Shown here: piece after piece, positions 3,048 to 9,411 of the stretch | How positions within the stretch are numbered: position 1 is the first letter of the stretch | Layout: the number at the start of each line of letters is the position of its first letter | Assembly: GCA_019322385.1 (NCBI GenBank) | Contig: JAHWIS010000064.1 | Location: forward strand, 1 to 9,411 | Direction of reading: 5' to 3' | Source of the DNA: Candidatus Woesearchaeota archaeon | Lineage (GTDB): Archaea > Nanobdellota > Nanobdellia > Woesearchaeales > UBA11576 | DNA length: 9,411 nt | Position numbers and translations under genes: made by a program | Notes under the pieces: model-generated | Database searches by the model: none | The model's input: the letters and a program-made list of their open reading frames with translations, nothing else | What the model was told of the DNA's origin: nothing

Positions 3048-5018
3048 ATGCCTAAGAAACCTGTTAAAAAAAGCAAGAAGACAGCTAAAGCCAAAAAGAC
3101 TAGGCCCAGTGCCAAGACAGTTGCATTGAGCGAAGCTCCTACAACTAGGTTTGCCAGGTTCAAGGACACAAGCGAGATAAAGGTCTCAAAAGAGATAGTG
3201 AACCAAGTAATTGGTCAAGAGCCTGGAGTGAATGTCATAAGGAAAGCTGCTTCTCAGCGAAGGCATGTATTTCTTATCGGTGAGCCTGGTACAGGCAAGT
3301 CCATGCTCGGCCTTGCGCTCGCAGAGCTTCTTCCGAAAGAGAAGCTTGTTGACATCATCTCTTTCAAGAACCCTAATGATGAGAACCAGCCGCTGATCCG
3401 CACAGTGTCTGCTGGTGAAGGCAGGGACCTTGTCGGAAAGGCAAAGGTAGAGTCCATGTCGATGTTCAAGAACCAGAACATCATCCTTTTCATTCTAGCG
3501 ATAATCGCCATGATAGCGCCGTGGTGGGTGCGCTCTTACTACAAATCAGACATAATGTTCGCTGCATTCTTCCTCGGAGGTATGCTGTTCCTTGCAGCGT
3601 TTGTCATCTTCATAAACCTTGGCAGGCGCGCAGCGATCGGGAAGGAGACAGTAGTACCGAAGATAGTCGTTGACAATTTCAAGAAGGCTAAGGTGCCGTT
3701 CCTCGACGCTACAGGTGCTCACGCAGGAGCGCTGTTAGGAGACGTACTCCACGACCCATTCCAGAGCGGAGGGCTGGGCACGCCTGCGCACGAGCGGGTC
3801 GTTGCAGGCATGATCCACAAGGCGAACAAGGGAGTTCTTTTCATCGACGAGATCGCGACGCTCCAGCCTCACACCCAGCAGGAGCTATTATCAGCATTGC
3901 AGGAAAGGAGATACTCTATCACAGGACAGTCAGAGAGGAGTGCCGGTGCGATGGTGAGGACAGAGGCTGTGCCGTGTGACTTCATCCTCGTCGCTGCAGG
4001 GAACCTTGAGACAGTCAAGAATATGCACCCTGCACTCAGGTCAAGGATCCGGGGCTATGGCTATGAGATCTACATGAATGAGACCATCAAGGACACTCCT
4101 GAAAACCGATGGAAGATCGCAGTGTTCGTGGCGCAGGAGATAGCCAAGGATGAGAAGATACCCCACTTCTCAAAAGATGCTGTCGAGGCTATAATAGAAG
4201 AAGCAAGGAGAAGGGCCAACCGAAAGAATCATCTCACGCTAAGACTGAGGGATCTCGGCGGACTGGTGCGGGCTGCAGGAGACCTGGCCAAAGAGAAAGG
4301 TGCAAAGCTTGTCACAAAAGAACATGTCATCGGCGCAAAGCAGATAGCAAGGTCCTTGGAGCAGCAATTATCAGACAAGTTCATAGAGCGGAAAAAGGAA
4401 TATGAGGTCATCATCACTGAAGGTAAACTGATAGGGAGGGTCAACGGCCTTGCAGTCATAGGAGGCGAGGCATCATACTCAGGGATAATACTGCCGATAG
4501 AATCGCAGGTCACGCCAGGCGGCAAGGAAAAGGAATTTGTTGCGACAGGAAAGCTGGGCGACATCGCAAAAGAGGCTGTCAAGAATGTGTCCGCAATCAT
4601 AAAAAAATACTTTGGCGAGGACATAAAGAATTACGATATATATGTGCAGTTCCTGCAGACCTATGAAGGGGTCGAGGGCGACTCTGCCTCGATTGCAGTC
4701 GCGACATCCATAATATCTGCGCTGAAGAATATCCCTGTAAAGCAGGACACTGCGATGACAGGCTCATTGTCTGTAAGGGGTGAAGTGCTTCCCGTGGGCG
4801 GCGTCTCTGCAAAGGTAGAGGCTGCGGTCGATGCTGGTGTCAAGAAGATACTTGTCCCGAAATCAAACATACAGGATATAGTGATAGAGAAGGAGAAGCT
4901 CAAGCTCTTGAAGATAATCCCTGTCGAGACTATTTCTGAGGTGCTCAAGGAGGCCCTTGACTGGAAAGGTAGGAAAGGCATCCTCAAGACGCTTGAGAGC
5001 ATAAATGGCAACAGGTGA
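3048..5018 (+). CDS. lonB: Archaeal LonB, membrane-anchored ATP-dependent Lon protease
   Basis: LonB is the archaeal ATP-dependent protease of the cytoplasmic membrane, degrading misfolded and regulatory proteins. The protein has 656 residues, normal for the family. The first 22 residues are extremely Lys-rich. The AAA+ domain has Walker A GEPGTGKS (78-85) and Walker B VLFIDE (263-268). Inserted between them are two hydrophobic segments (about 144-163 and 170-190), the membrane anchor that distinguishes LonB from bacterial LonA; the bacterial N-terminal substrate domain is absent. The C-terminal protease domain (about 455-640) shows EGDSAS with catalytic Ser546 and GGVSAK with catalytic Lys589, the Ser-Lys dyad of family S16. 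The AAA sensor region includes VAAGN (315-319) and RSRIRGYG. The gene appears monocistronic: it has its own TATA box, and the next gene has another. The inverted repeat at its promoter suggests regulation, perhaps by stress. Confidence 0.97.
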   Translation: MPKKPVKKSKKTAKAKKTRPSAKTVALSEAPTTRFARFKDTSEIKVSKEIVNQVIGQEPGVNVIRKAASQRRHVFLIGEPGTGKSMLGLALAELLPKEKLVDIISFKNPNDENQPLIRTVSAGEGRDLVGKAKVESMSMFKNQNIILFILAIIAMIAPWWVRSYYKSDIMFAAFFLGGMLFLAAFVIFINLGRRAAIGKETVVPKIVVDNFKKAKVPFLDATGAHAGALLGDVLHDPFQSGGLGTPAHERVVAGMIHKANKGVLFIDEIATLQPHTQQELLSALQERRYSITGQSERSAGAMVRTEAVPCDFILVAAGNLETVKNMHPALRSRIRGYGYEIYMNETIKDTPENRWKIAVFVAQEIAKDEKIPHFSKDAVEAIIEEARRRANRKNHLTLRLRDLGGLVRAAGDLAKEKGAKLVTKEHVIGAKQIARSLEQQLSDKFIERKKEYEVIITEGKLIGRVNGLAVIGGEASYSGIILPIESQVTPGGKEKEFVATGKLGDIAKEAVKNVSAIIKKYFGEDIKNYDIYVQFLQTYEGVEGDSASIAVATSIISALKNIPVKQDTAMTGSLSVRGEVLPVGGVSAKVEAAVDAGVKKILVPKSNIQDIVIEKEKLKLLKIIPVETISEVLKEALDWKGRKGILKTLESINGNR

Positions 5019-5030
5019 GTCTGCAAAACC

Positions 5031-5039
5031 TTTATAAAT
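5031..5039 (+). promoter_or_regulatory. TATA box for the TFIIB-ribbon gene
   Basis: TTTATAAAT is centred 27 bases before the ATG at 5062. The longer frame starting at 5038 would place the start codon in the promoter itself, so 5062 is preferred. Confidence 0.6.
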
Positions 5040-5061
5040 GATTAAACCAGATATTCTCTCT

Positions 5062-5280
5062 ATGCCAAGGAAAAAGAAAAAAACCACTAAAAAGAAGGTG
5101 GCAGAAGAAGCTCCGAAGCCAAAGGAGAGGAAGCGGCGCAAGGACTGCCCTGACTGCGGCAGTGTGAACATAACGTTTGACCCAGAGACAGAACAGCTCA
5201 TCTGCCAGGATTGTGGTTTGATATTCGAGGAGTTGCCTCCGGACATTGAAAAGAAGTATGAGGAAGTAGACCTCTTCTGA
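5062..5280 (+). CDS. TFIIB-type zinc-ribbon mini-protein, 72 aa
   Basis: The protein has a very basic N-terminal half (residues 1-27, with runs of Lys and KERKRRK) followed by a zinc ribbon: C29xxC32, 15 residues, C48xxC51, in the form CPDCGS...LICQDCGLIFEE. This matches the N-terminal ribbon of archaeal transcription factor B, where it contacts the RNA polymerase dock. Here no cyclin folds follow; the chain ends after an acidic tail (EKKYEEVDLF). A stand-alone ribbon could compete with or modulate TFB, or bind nucleic acid in another complex; the sequence does not decide. It follows lonB by 43 bases with its own TATA box. Its stop TGA (5278-5280) is immediately next to the kae1 stop on the other strand. 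Confidence 0.8.
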   Translation: MPRKKKKTTKKKVAEEAPKPKERKRRKDCPDCGSVNITFDPETEQLICQDCGLIFEELPPDIEKKYEEVDLF

Positions 5281-5290
5281 CTACCAGAAG
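5274..5290. other. Inverted repeat spanning two abutting stop codons
   Basis: CTTCTG (5274-5279) and CAGAAG (5285-5290) are separated by five bases and cover both stop codons of the convergent genes. It could form a small hairpin in either transcript. With no intergenic space there is no T-rich terminator, so the two messages probably overlap. Confidence 0.3.
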
Positions 5291-6270
5291 ACCTCTACCT
5301 GATCAGTTCTTAGATACGGTTTTATATCTGATTCACTCACAGCGGTTCTCTTGCCTGCTTTGTGTTCAAGAAGTCCTAACCATGCGATCATCAGGCCGTT
5401 GTCCACATTGACATCATTAGGCAATGCATAGCATTTGGCGCCGCGTTCTTCGCACATTATCCTGCACATCTCCTGCAGCCGCTTTGATGATGCAACCCCT
5501 CCGCCCAATAGCAACTCATTCTTGCCGCAGTGTGCCATCGCACGTTCGCTGACCTCGACCAGCATTGAGAATGCTGTCTCCTGCAATGAGTATGCAAGGT
5601 CTTCCTTTGTGTACTTCCCAGAGTCATGCTTCTGCTTAAGATTAGTCAATAGCCCGCCGAAAGATACGTCCATGCCTTTGACAACATAAGGCAGCTCGAT
5701 GAGATTCTTTGCTTTCAGCGACAGTTCATATAGCTTTGGCCCGCCAGGGAATCCCAGACCCATGTGACGGGCGAATGCGTCGAGGAAATTGCCTACTCCG
5801 ATATCAAGAGTCTCTCCAAATATCCTGTACTTGCCGCCGTCATAGGCGATGACCTGGGTATTTGCGCCAGAAGCATAGAGGAACACAGGGTCTTTTGCAT
5901 CTGAAAGCAGCTTTCCTATCTCAAGATGTGCTATACAGTGATTGACGCCGACCACTGGCTTACCATACGTTGCCGCGATTGTCCTTGCAAGCATAGCACC
6001 TATCCTCAAACAATTGCCGATTCCAGGGCTCTGTGAATAGCTGACAATGTCAACATCATCCAGCGCAATCCCTGCCTTTGCAAGAGCATCATCAAGCACT
6101 TTCCTGAACACATCTGTATGGTGCTCTGCGACCTCTGCAGATATCATGCCTCCCTCACCCTCTTCTGTCGTGAACACAGACCTCTCATTAGCAAGGATCC
6201 TGCCAGTATCATCGATTATGCCTATCCCGAATGTGTGTGCAGTGCTTTCGATGCCTATGGATATCATCAT
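5281..6270 (-). CDS. kae1: Kae1, tRNA N6-threonylcarbamoyltransferase subunit (KEOPS)
   Basis: Kae1 transfers the threonylcarbamoyl group to A37 of ANN-decoding tRNAs, making t6A, as the catalytic subunit of the archaeal KEOPS complex. The 329-residue length fits stand-alone Kae1. The ASKHA-fold N-terminus (ISIGIESTAHTFGIGII) begins at residue 3. The metal-binding pair is in NHCIAHLEIG (His111, His115), with the third ligand Asp290 in VDNGLMIAW. The nucleotide-binding glycine segment LLLGGGVASSKRL is at 253-265. SGANTQ (134-139) replaces the commoner SGGNTQ, a conservative change. In many archaea Kae1 is fused to the kinase Bud32; here it is not, and no Bud32 gene is in the window. The ATG at 6270 is 27 bases from a TATA box; ATG at 6267 is an alternative. 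It is divergent from the RSH gene. Confidence 0.96.
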   Translation of the reverse strand: MMISIGIESTAHTFGIGIIDDTGRILANERSVFTTEEGEGGMISAEVAEHHTDVFRKVLDDALAKAGIALDDVDIVSYSQSPGIGNCLRIGAMLARTIAATYGKPVVGVNHCIAHLEIGKLLSDAKDPVFLYASGANTQVIAYDGGKYRIFGETLDIGVGNFLDAFARHMGLGFPGGPKLYELSLKAKNLIELPYVVKGMDVSFGGLLTNLKQKHDSGKYTKEDLAYSLQETAFSMLVEVSERAMAHCGKNELLLGGGVASSKRLQEMCRIMCEERGAKCYALPNDVNVDNGLMIAWLGLLEHKAGKRTAVSESDIKPYLRTDQVEVFW

Positions 6271-6293
6271 AAGAGTGAAGAAACAAAGAAAAA

Positions 6294-6301
6294 AATATAA
6301 A
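6294..6301 (-). promoter_or_regulatory. TATA box for kae1
   Basis: Minus-strand TTTATATT is centred 27-28 bases before the kae1 ATG. It is part of a 74-base divergent promoter region; the opposing box for the RSH gene is only 14 bases away, so the two initiation complexes probably hinder each other. Confidence 0.6.
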
Positions 6302-6315
6302 TGTTGTTCAAAACT

Positions 6316-6325
6316 CTATATATAA
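6316..6325 (+). promoter_or_regulatory. TATA box for the RSH gene
   Basis: CTATATATAA is centred 25 bases before the ATG at 6345, giving a leaderless transcript. It is a typical archaeal promoter, showing that the gene is expressed by the host machinery even if acquired from bacteria. Confidence 0.6.
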
Positions 6326-6344
6326 GGGGTGAAGGTAAAGCAAT

Positions 6345-8294
6345 ATGGCATTTGAGTCTAAACCAGTCACATTTGAGGAATTCACAGATCTTATTAGAAG
6401 GTATAATCCTAATGCCAATCTAAAGAGGATCAAACAGGCCTATGATTTCGCTGAGAAGGCCCATAGAGGCCAGAAGAGAAGCTCTGGAGAGGATTTCTTT
6501 GTGCACCCTTCTGAAGTCGCCAGGATACTTGTGCGGTTCAAGGCAGACAGCGCTACAATCTCTGCTGCGCTGCTGCACGACACTGTGGAAGACGCGAGCA
6601 CCTCAGTAAAGACTGTGAGGAAAGAGTTTGGGGATGAGATTACAGGGCTTGTCGAGGGACTTACCAAGATCAGCGGGCAATGGTTCGAGACAAAAGAGGA
6701 ATACAAGGCTGAGAACCTGAGGAAGATCCTGCTTGCGACGACCAAGGACATCCGTGTGATCATGATCAAGCTGGCGGACAGGCTGCATAACATGAGGACA
6801 CTTGCGACATTCAGGCCTGACAAGCGTAAGAGGATAGCGCAGGAGACACTTGAGATTTACGCGCCGATCGCGCACAAGCTCGGGATGTGGCGCATGAAGG
6901 GAGAGCTGGAGGACCTTTCGCTCAGGTATCTTGACTATGACACGTACGTGAAGCTGAAAGAGGAGATTGCAGAGAAGAGGGCACAGAGAGAGTCGATAAC
7001 AGCGCAGCTCGTGGAAAGCATAAGGTATTCCCTCAAGAACAAGGGAATAGATTCAGAAGTGGTCGGCCGCGCAAAATATTTCTATTCTATATACAAGAAG
7101 ATGAAGAAGAAGCAGAAGGACTTTGACCAGATATATGACCTTATTGCTATCAGGATAATAGTCAATACAATCCCTGAATGCTACAAGGCATTGGAAGTCA
7201 TGCACACATTGTTCGAACCGAGGCTTGCACGCTTCAAGGATTATATCCAGCATTCGAAAGCCAATGACTACCAGTCCATCCATACCTCAGTGAGGTACAA
7301 GAGGAAGATCATTGAGGTCCAGATAAGGACGCACGAGATGCACGCGATTGCAGAGGAAGGCATAGCAGCGCACTGGAAATACAAGGGCACTGAGAAGGAC
7401 AAGGCATTTGACAGGAGGATAATGTGGCTCAAGCAGATACTTGACTGGCTGCACAAGTCAAAGAATGCGCGGGACTTCGTCGAGACATTGAAGATCGACC
7501 TGTTCGAGAACGAGATAATAGTCCTGACACCGCAGGGTGACCCCATCTCTCTGCCTGAGGGTGCGACTGCTGTGGACTTTGCATATGCTGTACACACAGG
7601 GATCGGGAACCACTGCTCCAAAGTAAAGGTGAACAACAGGGTCGAGCCTCTTGACCATCCGCTGAACAGCGGGGATGTCGTCGAGATAGTGACACAGAAC
7701 AATGCAAAGCCCTCGCGCAATTGGCTCAATTTTGTCGTCACATCAAAAGCGAAGAGCAAGATAAGGTCTTCGCTCGGGATTGAGCCGGACCGCAGGCCGA
7801 GAGAGCTGCGCAGGCCTGCCAAGCCTGAAGAGCTAAAGCTTCCTCTGTTGGAATACGTACACATCGAAGGCAAGAAGGCTCCGCTCAGGCTGTCAAGGTG
7901 CTGCGAGCCGAATATCGGCGACCAGATCGTCGGTCTGCAGACAAAGGAAGGCAAGATCACTGTGCACAAGCTCGGCTGCATAAACGTCCACTCGCTGGAC
8001 AAGTCAAAGCAGGTCAAGCTGACATGGATCGAGCCGGAAGAGCTGCATCTGCGGAAGCTCAGGGTCTATGTCAGTGAGAGGCCGCGGATACTTGCAGACC
8101 TGCTCAACCTGCTTGCTACAGAGAAGGTCAGTGTCAAGTCTGTCAATACCAGGACAAGGAAGAAGAAGATAATGCTCACATTCAAGATAGAGGCAGAAAA
8201 GCAGTCAGAGATAGATAACATCATCGAGAAGCTGAGGAGGGTCAAGGATGTCACCGACATAAGGGTTGACTCAAGCACCCAACTTTCTGTCTGA
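6345..8294 (+). CDS. RelA/SpoT homologue (RSH), bifunctional-type (p)ppGpp synthetase/hydrolase
   Basis: Long RSH enzymes make and degrade the alarmone (p)ppGpp, usually in response to starved ribosomes. This 649-residue protein has the full domain order. The HD hydrolase keeps His54, His78-Asp79 (LLHDTVEDA), Glu82-Asp83, and Asp145/Asn149 (ADRLHNM). The synthetase keeps Asp265 (YDLIAIR), the RFKD signature (296-299, the form found in bifunctional enzymes), Tyr309 in YQSIHT and Glu324 in EVQIRT. A TGS domain covers about 390-450. A conserved-cysteine zinc-finger module has Cys519-Cys520, His541 and Cys545. An ACT domain covers about 571-642. Both activities therefore look intact. The helical region between TGS and zinc finger is only about 55 residues, much shorter than in bacterial RelA or Rel. 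Long RSH proteins are rare in archaea, so ancient bacterial transfer is likely, yet promoter and codon style match the neighbours. Substrates and ribosome dependence are inferred. Confidence 0.95.
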   Translation: MAFESKPVTFEEFTDLIRRYNPNANLKRIKQAYDFAEKAHRGQKRSSGEDFFVHPSEVARILVRFKADSATISAALLHDTVEDASTSVKTVRKEFGDEITGLVEGLTKISGQWFETKEEYKAENLRKILLATTKDIRVIMIKLADRLHNMRTLATFRPDKRKRIAQETLEIYAPIAHKLGMWRMKGELEDLSLRYLDYDTYVKLKEEIAEKRAQRESITAQLVESIRYSLKNKGIDSEVVGRAKYFYSIYKKMKKKQKDFDQIYDLIAIRIIVNTIPECYKALEVMHTLFEPRLARFKDYIQHSKANDYQSIHTSVRYKRKIIEVQIRTHEMHAIAEEGIAAHWKYKGTEKDKAFDRRIMWLKQILDWLHKSKNARDFVETLKIDLFENEIIVLTPQGDPISLPEGATAVDFAYAVHTGIGNHCSKVKVNNRVEPLDHPLNSGDVVEIVTQNNAKPSRNWLNFVVTSKAKSKIRSSLGIEPDRRPRELRRPAKPEELKLPLLEYVHIEGKKAPLRLSRCCEPNIGDQIVGLQTKEGKITVHKLGCINVHSLDKSKQVKLTWIEPEELHLRKLRVYVSERPRILADLLNLLATEKVSVKSVNTRTRKKKIMLTFKIEAEKQSEIDNIIEKLRRVKDVTDIRVDSSTQLSV

Positions 8295-8306
8295 TTAGCG
8301 TGTGAT

Positions 8307-8340
8307 TTACTTATATATAGCTCAGTAAGCTTTAAATATT
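8307..8340 (+). promoter_or_regulatory. Promoter of the 8362-8694 gene
   Basis: TTTAAATATT (8331-8340) is centred 26-27 bases before the ATG at 8362. Upstream, TTACT (8307-8311) and AGTAA (8324-8328) form a short inverted repeat around a second AT-rich box (TTATATATAG), possibly an operator or an alternative promoter. Confidence 0.45.
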
Positions 8341-8361
8341 AAAGACTGTTTTCGTGATATT

Positions 8362-8694
8362 ATGGACGTCGTAAGAAATCCCGAACAAAAGGAGATCAAA
8401 GAGCCTATAAAGAGCGTTCTGATAGGGAGGCTTCCGCGAAAAGAAGGGGCAAAGTTCAAGACAGCGGTTGTCAGGCTATACAATGTCAACAATCCTCATA
8501 AGACAACAGAGTTCCCTGTCAAGACATTCGAGTTCGACAACACAGAGAAGATGAGGATCCGCAGGCTGAACGTATCGTATTATCTGGAAGGCAACGACAT
8601 CGTCATCAACGACCTTGAAGAGATATACATATTGCGCGAAGACAACAAGCTGATAGTCAAAGGCTACCAGATCGAAGTCGAGAAAAGGGAATAA
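8362..8694 (+). CDS. Hypothetical protein, 110 aa, no recognised family
   Basis: I do not recognise this protein. It is charged and soluble, with alternating hydrophobic and charged stretches suggesting a mostly beta fold: KSVLIGRLP, FKTAVVRLYNV, FPVKTFEFDN, RIRRLNVSYYLEGNDIVIND, EEIYILREDNKLIVKGYQIEVEK. There are no cysteines, membrane segments or known catalytic motifs. The ATG at 8362 is fixed by a well-spaced TATA box. It precedes the aIF6 gene, the place where archaea often encode ribosomal proteins L39e and L31e, but it does not resemble L31e. A translation-related role is only a guess from position. It ends 54 bases before aIF6, which has its own promoter. Confidence 0.8.
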   Translation: MDVVRNPEQKEIKEPIKSVLIGRLPRKEGAKFKTAVVRLYNVNNPHKTTEFPVKTFEFDNTEKMRIRRLNVSYYLEGNDIVINDLEEIYILREDNKLIVKGYQIEVEKRE

Positions 8695-8717
8695 TCCCTC
8701 GTCTGTTTCTAAGAAAG

Positions 8718-8727
8718 ATATTTAAAC
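8718..8727 (+). promoter_or_regulatory. TATA box for aIF6
   Basis: ATATTTAAAC is centred 26 bases before the ATG at 8749, again predicting a leaderless message. Confidence 0.6.
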
Positions 8728-8748
8728 AGCAGTCTATTTGGTACAACC

Positions 8749-9411
8749 ATGCACGTCTTAAAGACCAATTTCAACGGCAACCCAAATGTAGGGCTTTATG
8801 GTTACTGCTGCAATGATTACTGCCTGCTGGGCAGGGAAGTGCCTGCTAAAGAGGCAAAGCAGCTGGCACGCGTGCTGGATGTCCCTGTACACCAGCTGAC
8901 GATCTGCGGCACTTCGCTCATAGGTGTGTTTGTCGCAGGCAATTCAAAGACACTGCTGGTGCCTGAGATAGTGTTTGATTACGAGCTCAAGCAGCTTGAC
9001 AGGCTGAAGATAGACCACACGATCATCAAGTCAAGGGCGACAGCGCTCGGCAACAACCTGGTCTGCAATGACAAGGGATGCCTTGCAAACCCTGAGTTTT
9101 CAGCAGACCAGAAGAAAAGGATAAGGCAGGCTCTTGGAGTCAGCCTCAAGCCTGGAACTATTGCAGGACTCGGCACTGTGGGGAGCCTTGCTGCGCTCAA
9201 CAGCAGAGGGTGCATTGTCCATAGGGACATAACAACAGCAGAGACAAATTATCTGGAGGACCTGCTGGGGTTGAGATGCACACCTTCGACAGTCAATATG
9301 GGATCGCCATACATAAAGAGCGGCCTGCTCTGTAATGACCATGGCTTTGTTGTAGGTGATGCCAGCGGCGGTCCTGAATTAGCGAACATAGAGCAGGACC
9401 TTGGTTTCCTT
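8749..9411 (+). CDS. Translation initiation factor aIF6 (3' end at window edge)
   Basis: aIF6, homologous to eukaryotic eIF6, binds the large ribosomal subunit and prevents premature joining with the small subunit. The open frame runs from ATG 8749 to the last base, 221 codons with no stop. That is about the full length of archaeal aIF6, so only the stop or a few residues may be missing. Family segments follow the expected five-fold pseudo-repeat of the pentein propeller: GNPNVGLYGYCCND (10-23), LLVPEI (69-74), ALGNNLVCND (99-108), GSLAALNSRGCIVH (145-158), TVNMGSPYIKSGLLCND (181-197) and GGPELANIEQDLGF (207-220). It has more cysteines than I would expect for the family. Its own TATA box and 54-base gap argue for separate transcription from the preceding gene. 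Partner genes commonly next to aIF6 in archaea are beyond the window. Confidence 0.95.
   Translation, partial: MHVLKTNFNGNPNVGLYGYCCNDYCLLGREVPAKEAKQLARVLDVPVHQLTICGTSLIGVFVAGNSKTLLVPEIVFDYELKQLDRLKIDHTIIKSRATALGNNLVCNDKGCLANPEFSADQKKRIRQALGVSLKPGTIAGLGTVGSLAALNSRGCIVHRDITTAETNYLEDLLGLRCTPSTVNMGSPYIKSGLLCNDHGFVVGDASGGPELANIEQDLGFL

Noticed and set aside
5281..6270. Kae1-Bud32 fusion
   Set aside because: The frame stops at residue 329 right after the Kae1 domain; no kinase motifs follow.
7268..8017. Minus-strand open frame of 249 codons inside the RSH gene
   Set aside because: It is a shadow of a well-supported coding region with intact family motifs, and its product shows no recognisable family motif.

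Overview
The window reads as an archaeal chromosome segment, most likely from a DPANN-type lineage such as Woesearchaeota; the phylum is inference. Archaeal markers are aIF6, a membrane-anchored LonB protease, unfused Kae1, a TFIIB-type zinc ribbon protein, and tRNA genes with bulge-helix-bulge (BHB) introns and no encoded CCA. Almost every protein gene has a TATA-like box centred 25-28 bases before its ATG, the geometry of leaderless archaeal transcripts. I used this to choose starts.

Layout. 1-459: 3' end of a DEAD-box RNA helicase, followed by a T-rich terminator. 573-809 (-): an orphan gene of 78 codons. 920-1177 (-): an RGG-rich zinc-ribbon protein, bracketed by degenerate direct repeats of the 3' exon of the nearby tRNA-Gly gene. 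1304-1680 (-): tRNA-Val(UAC) then tRNA-Gly(GCC). Each has two introns, one at 37/38 and one at an unusual site (D-loop in Val, T-loop 59/60 in Gly). The 107-base spacer between them holds two hairpins with nearly identical 17-base apices whose differences fit a shared RNA fold.

1832-2996 (+): scpA (kleisin) overlapped by an unrecognised gene. 3048-5018 (+): lonB. 5062-5280 (+): a TFIIB-ribbon mini-protein whose stop codon abuts the stop of convergent kae1 (5281-6270, -). Kae1 is divergent from a full-length RelA/SpoT homologue (6345-8294, +) across a 74-base double promoter. 8362-8694 (+): an unrecognised 110-residue protein. 8749 to the end (+): aIF6, 221 codons with no stop inside the window.

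The genes are mainly informational and regulatory: RNA remodelling, tRNA, chromosome segregation, membrane proteolysis, t6A tRNA modification, (p)ppGpp metabolism and ribosome subunit anti-association. The most unusual points are the twin hairpins, the four tRNA introns at three kinds of position, the tRNA-Gly exon repeats, and an archaeal bifunctional-type RSH protein with a shortened helical region.
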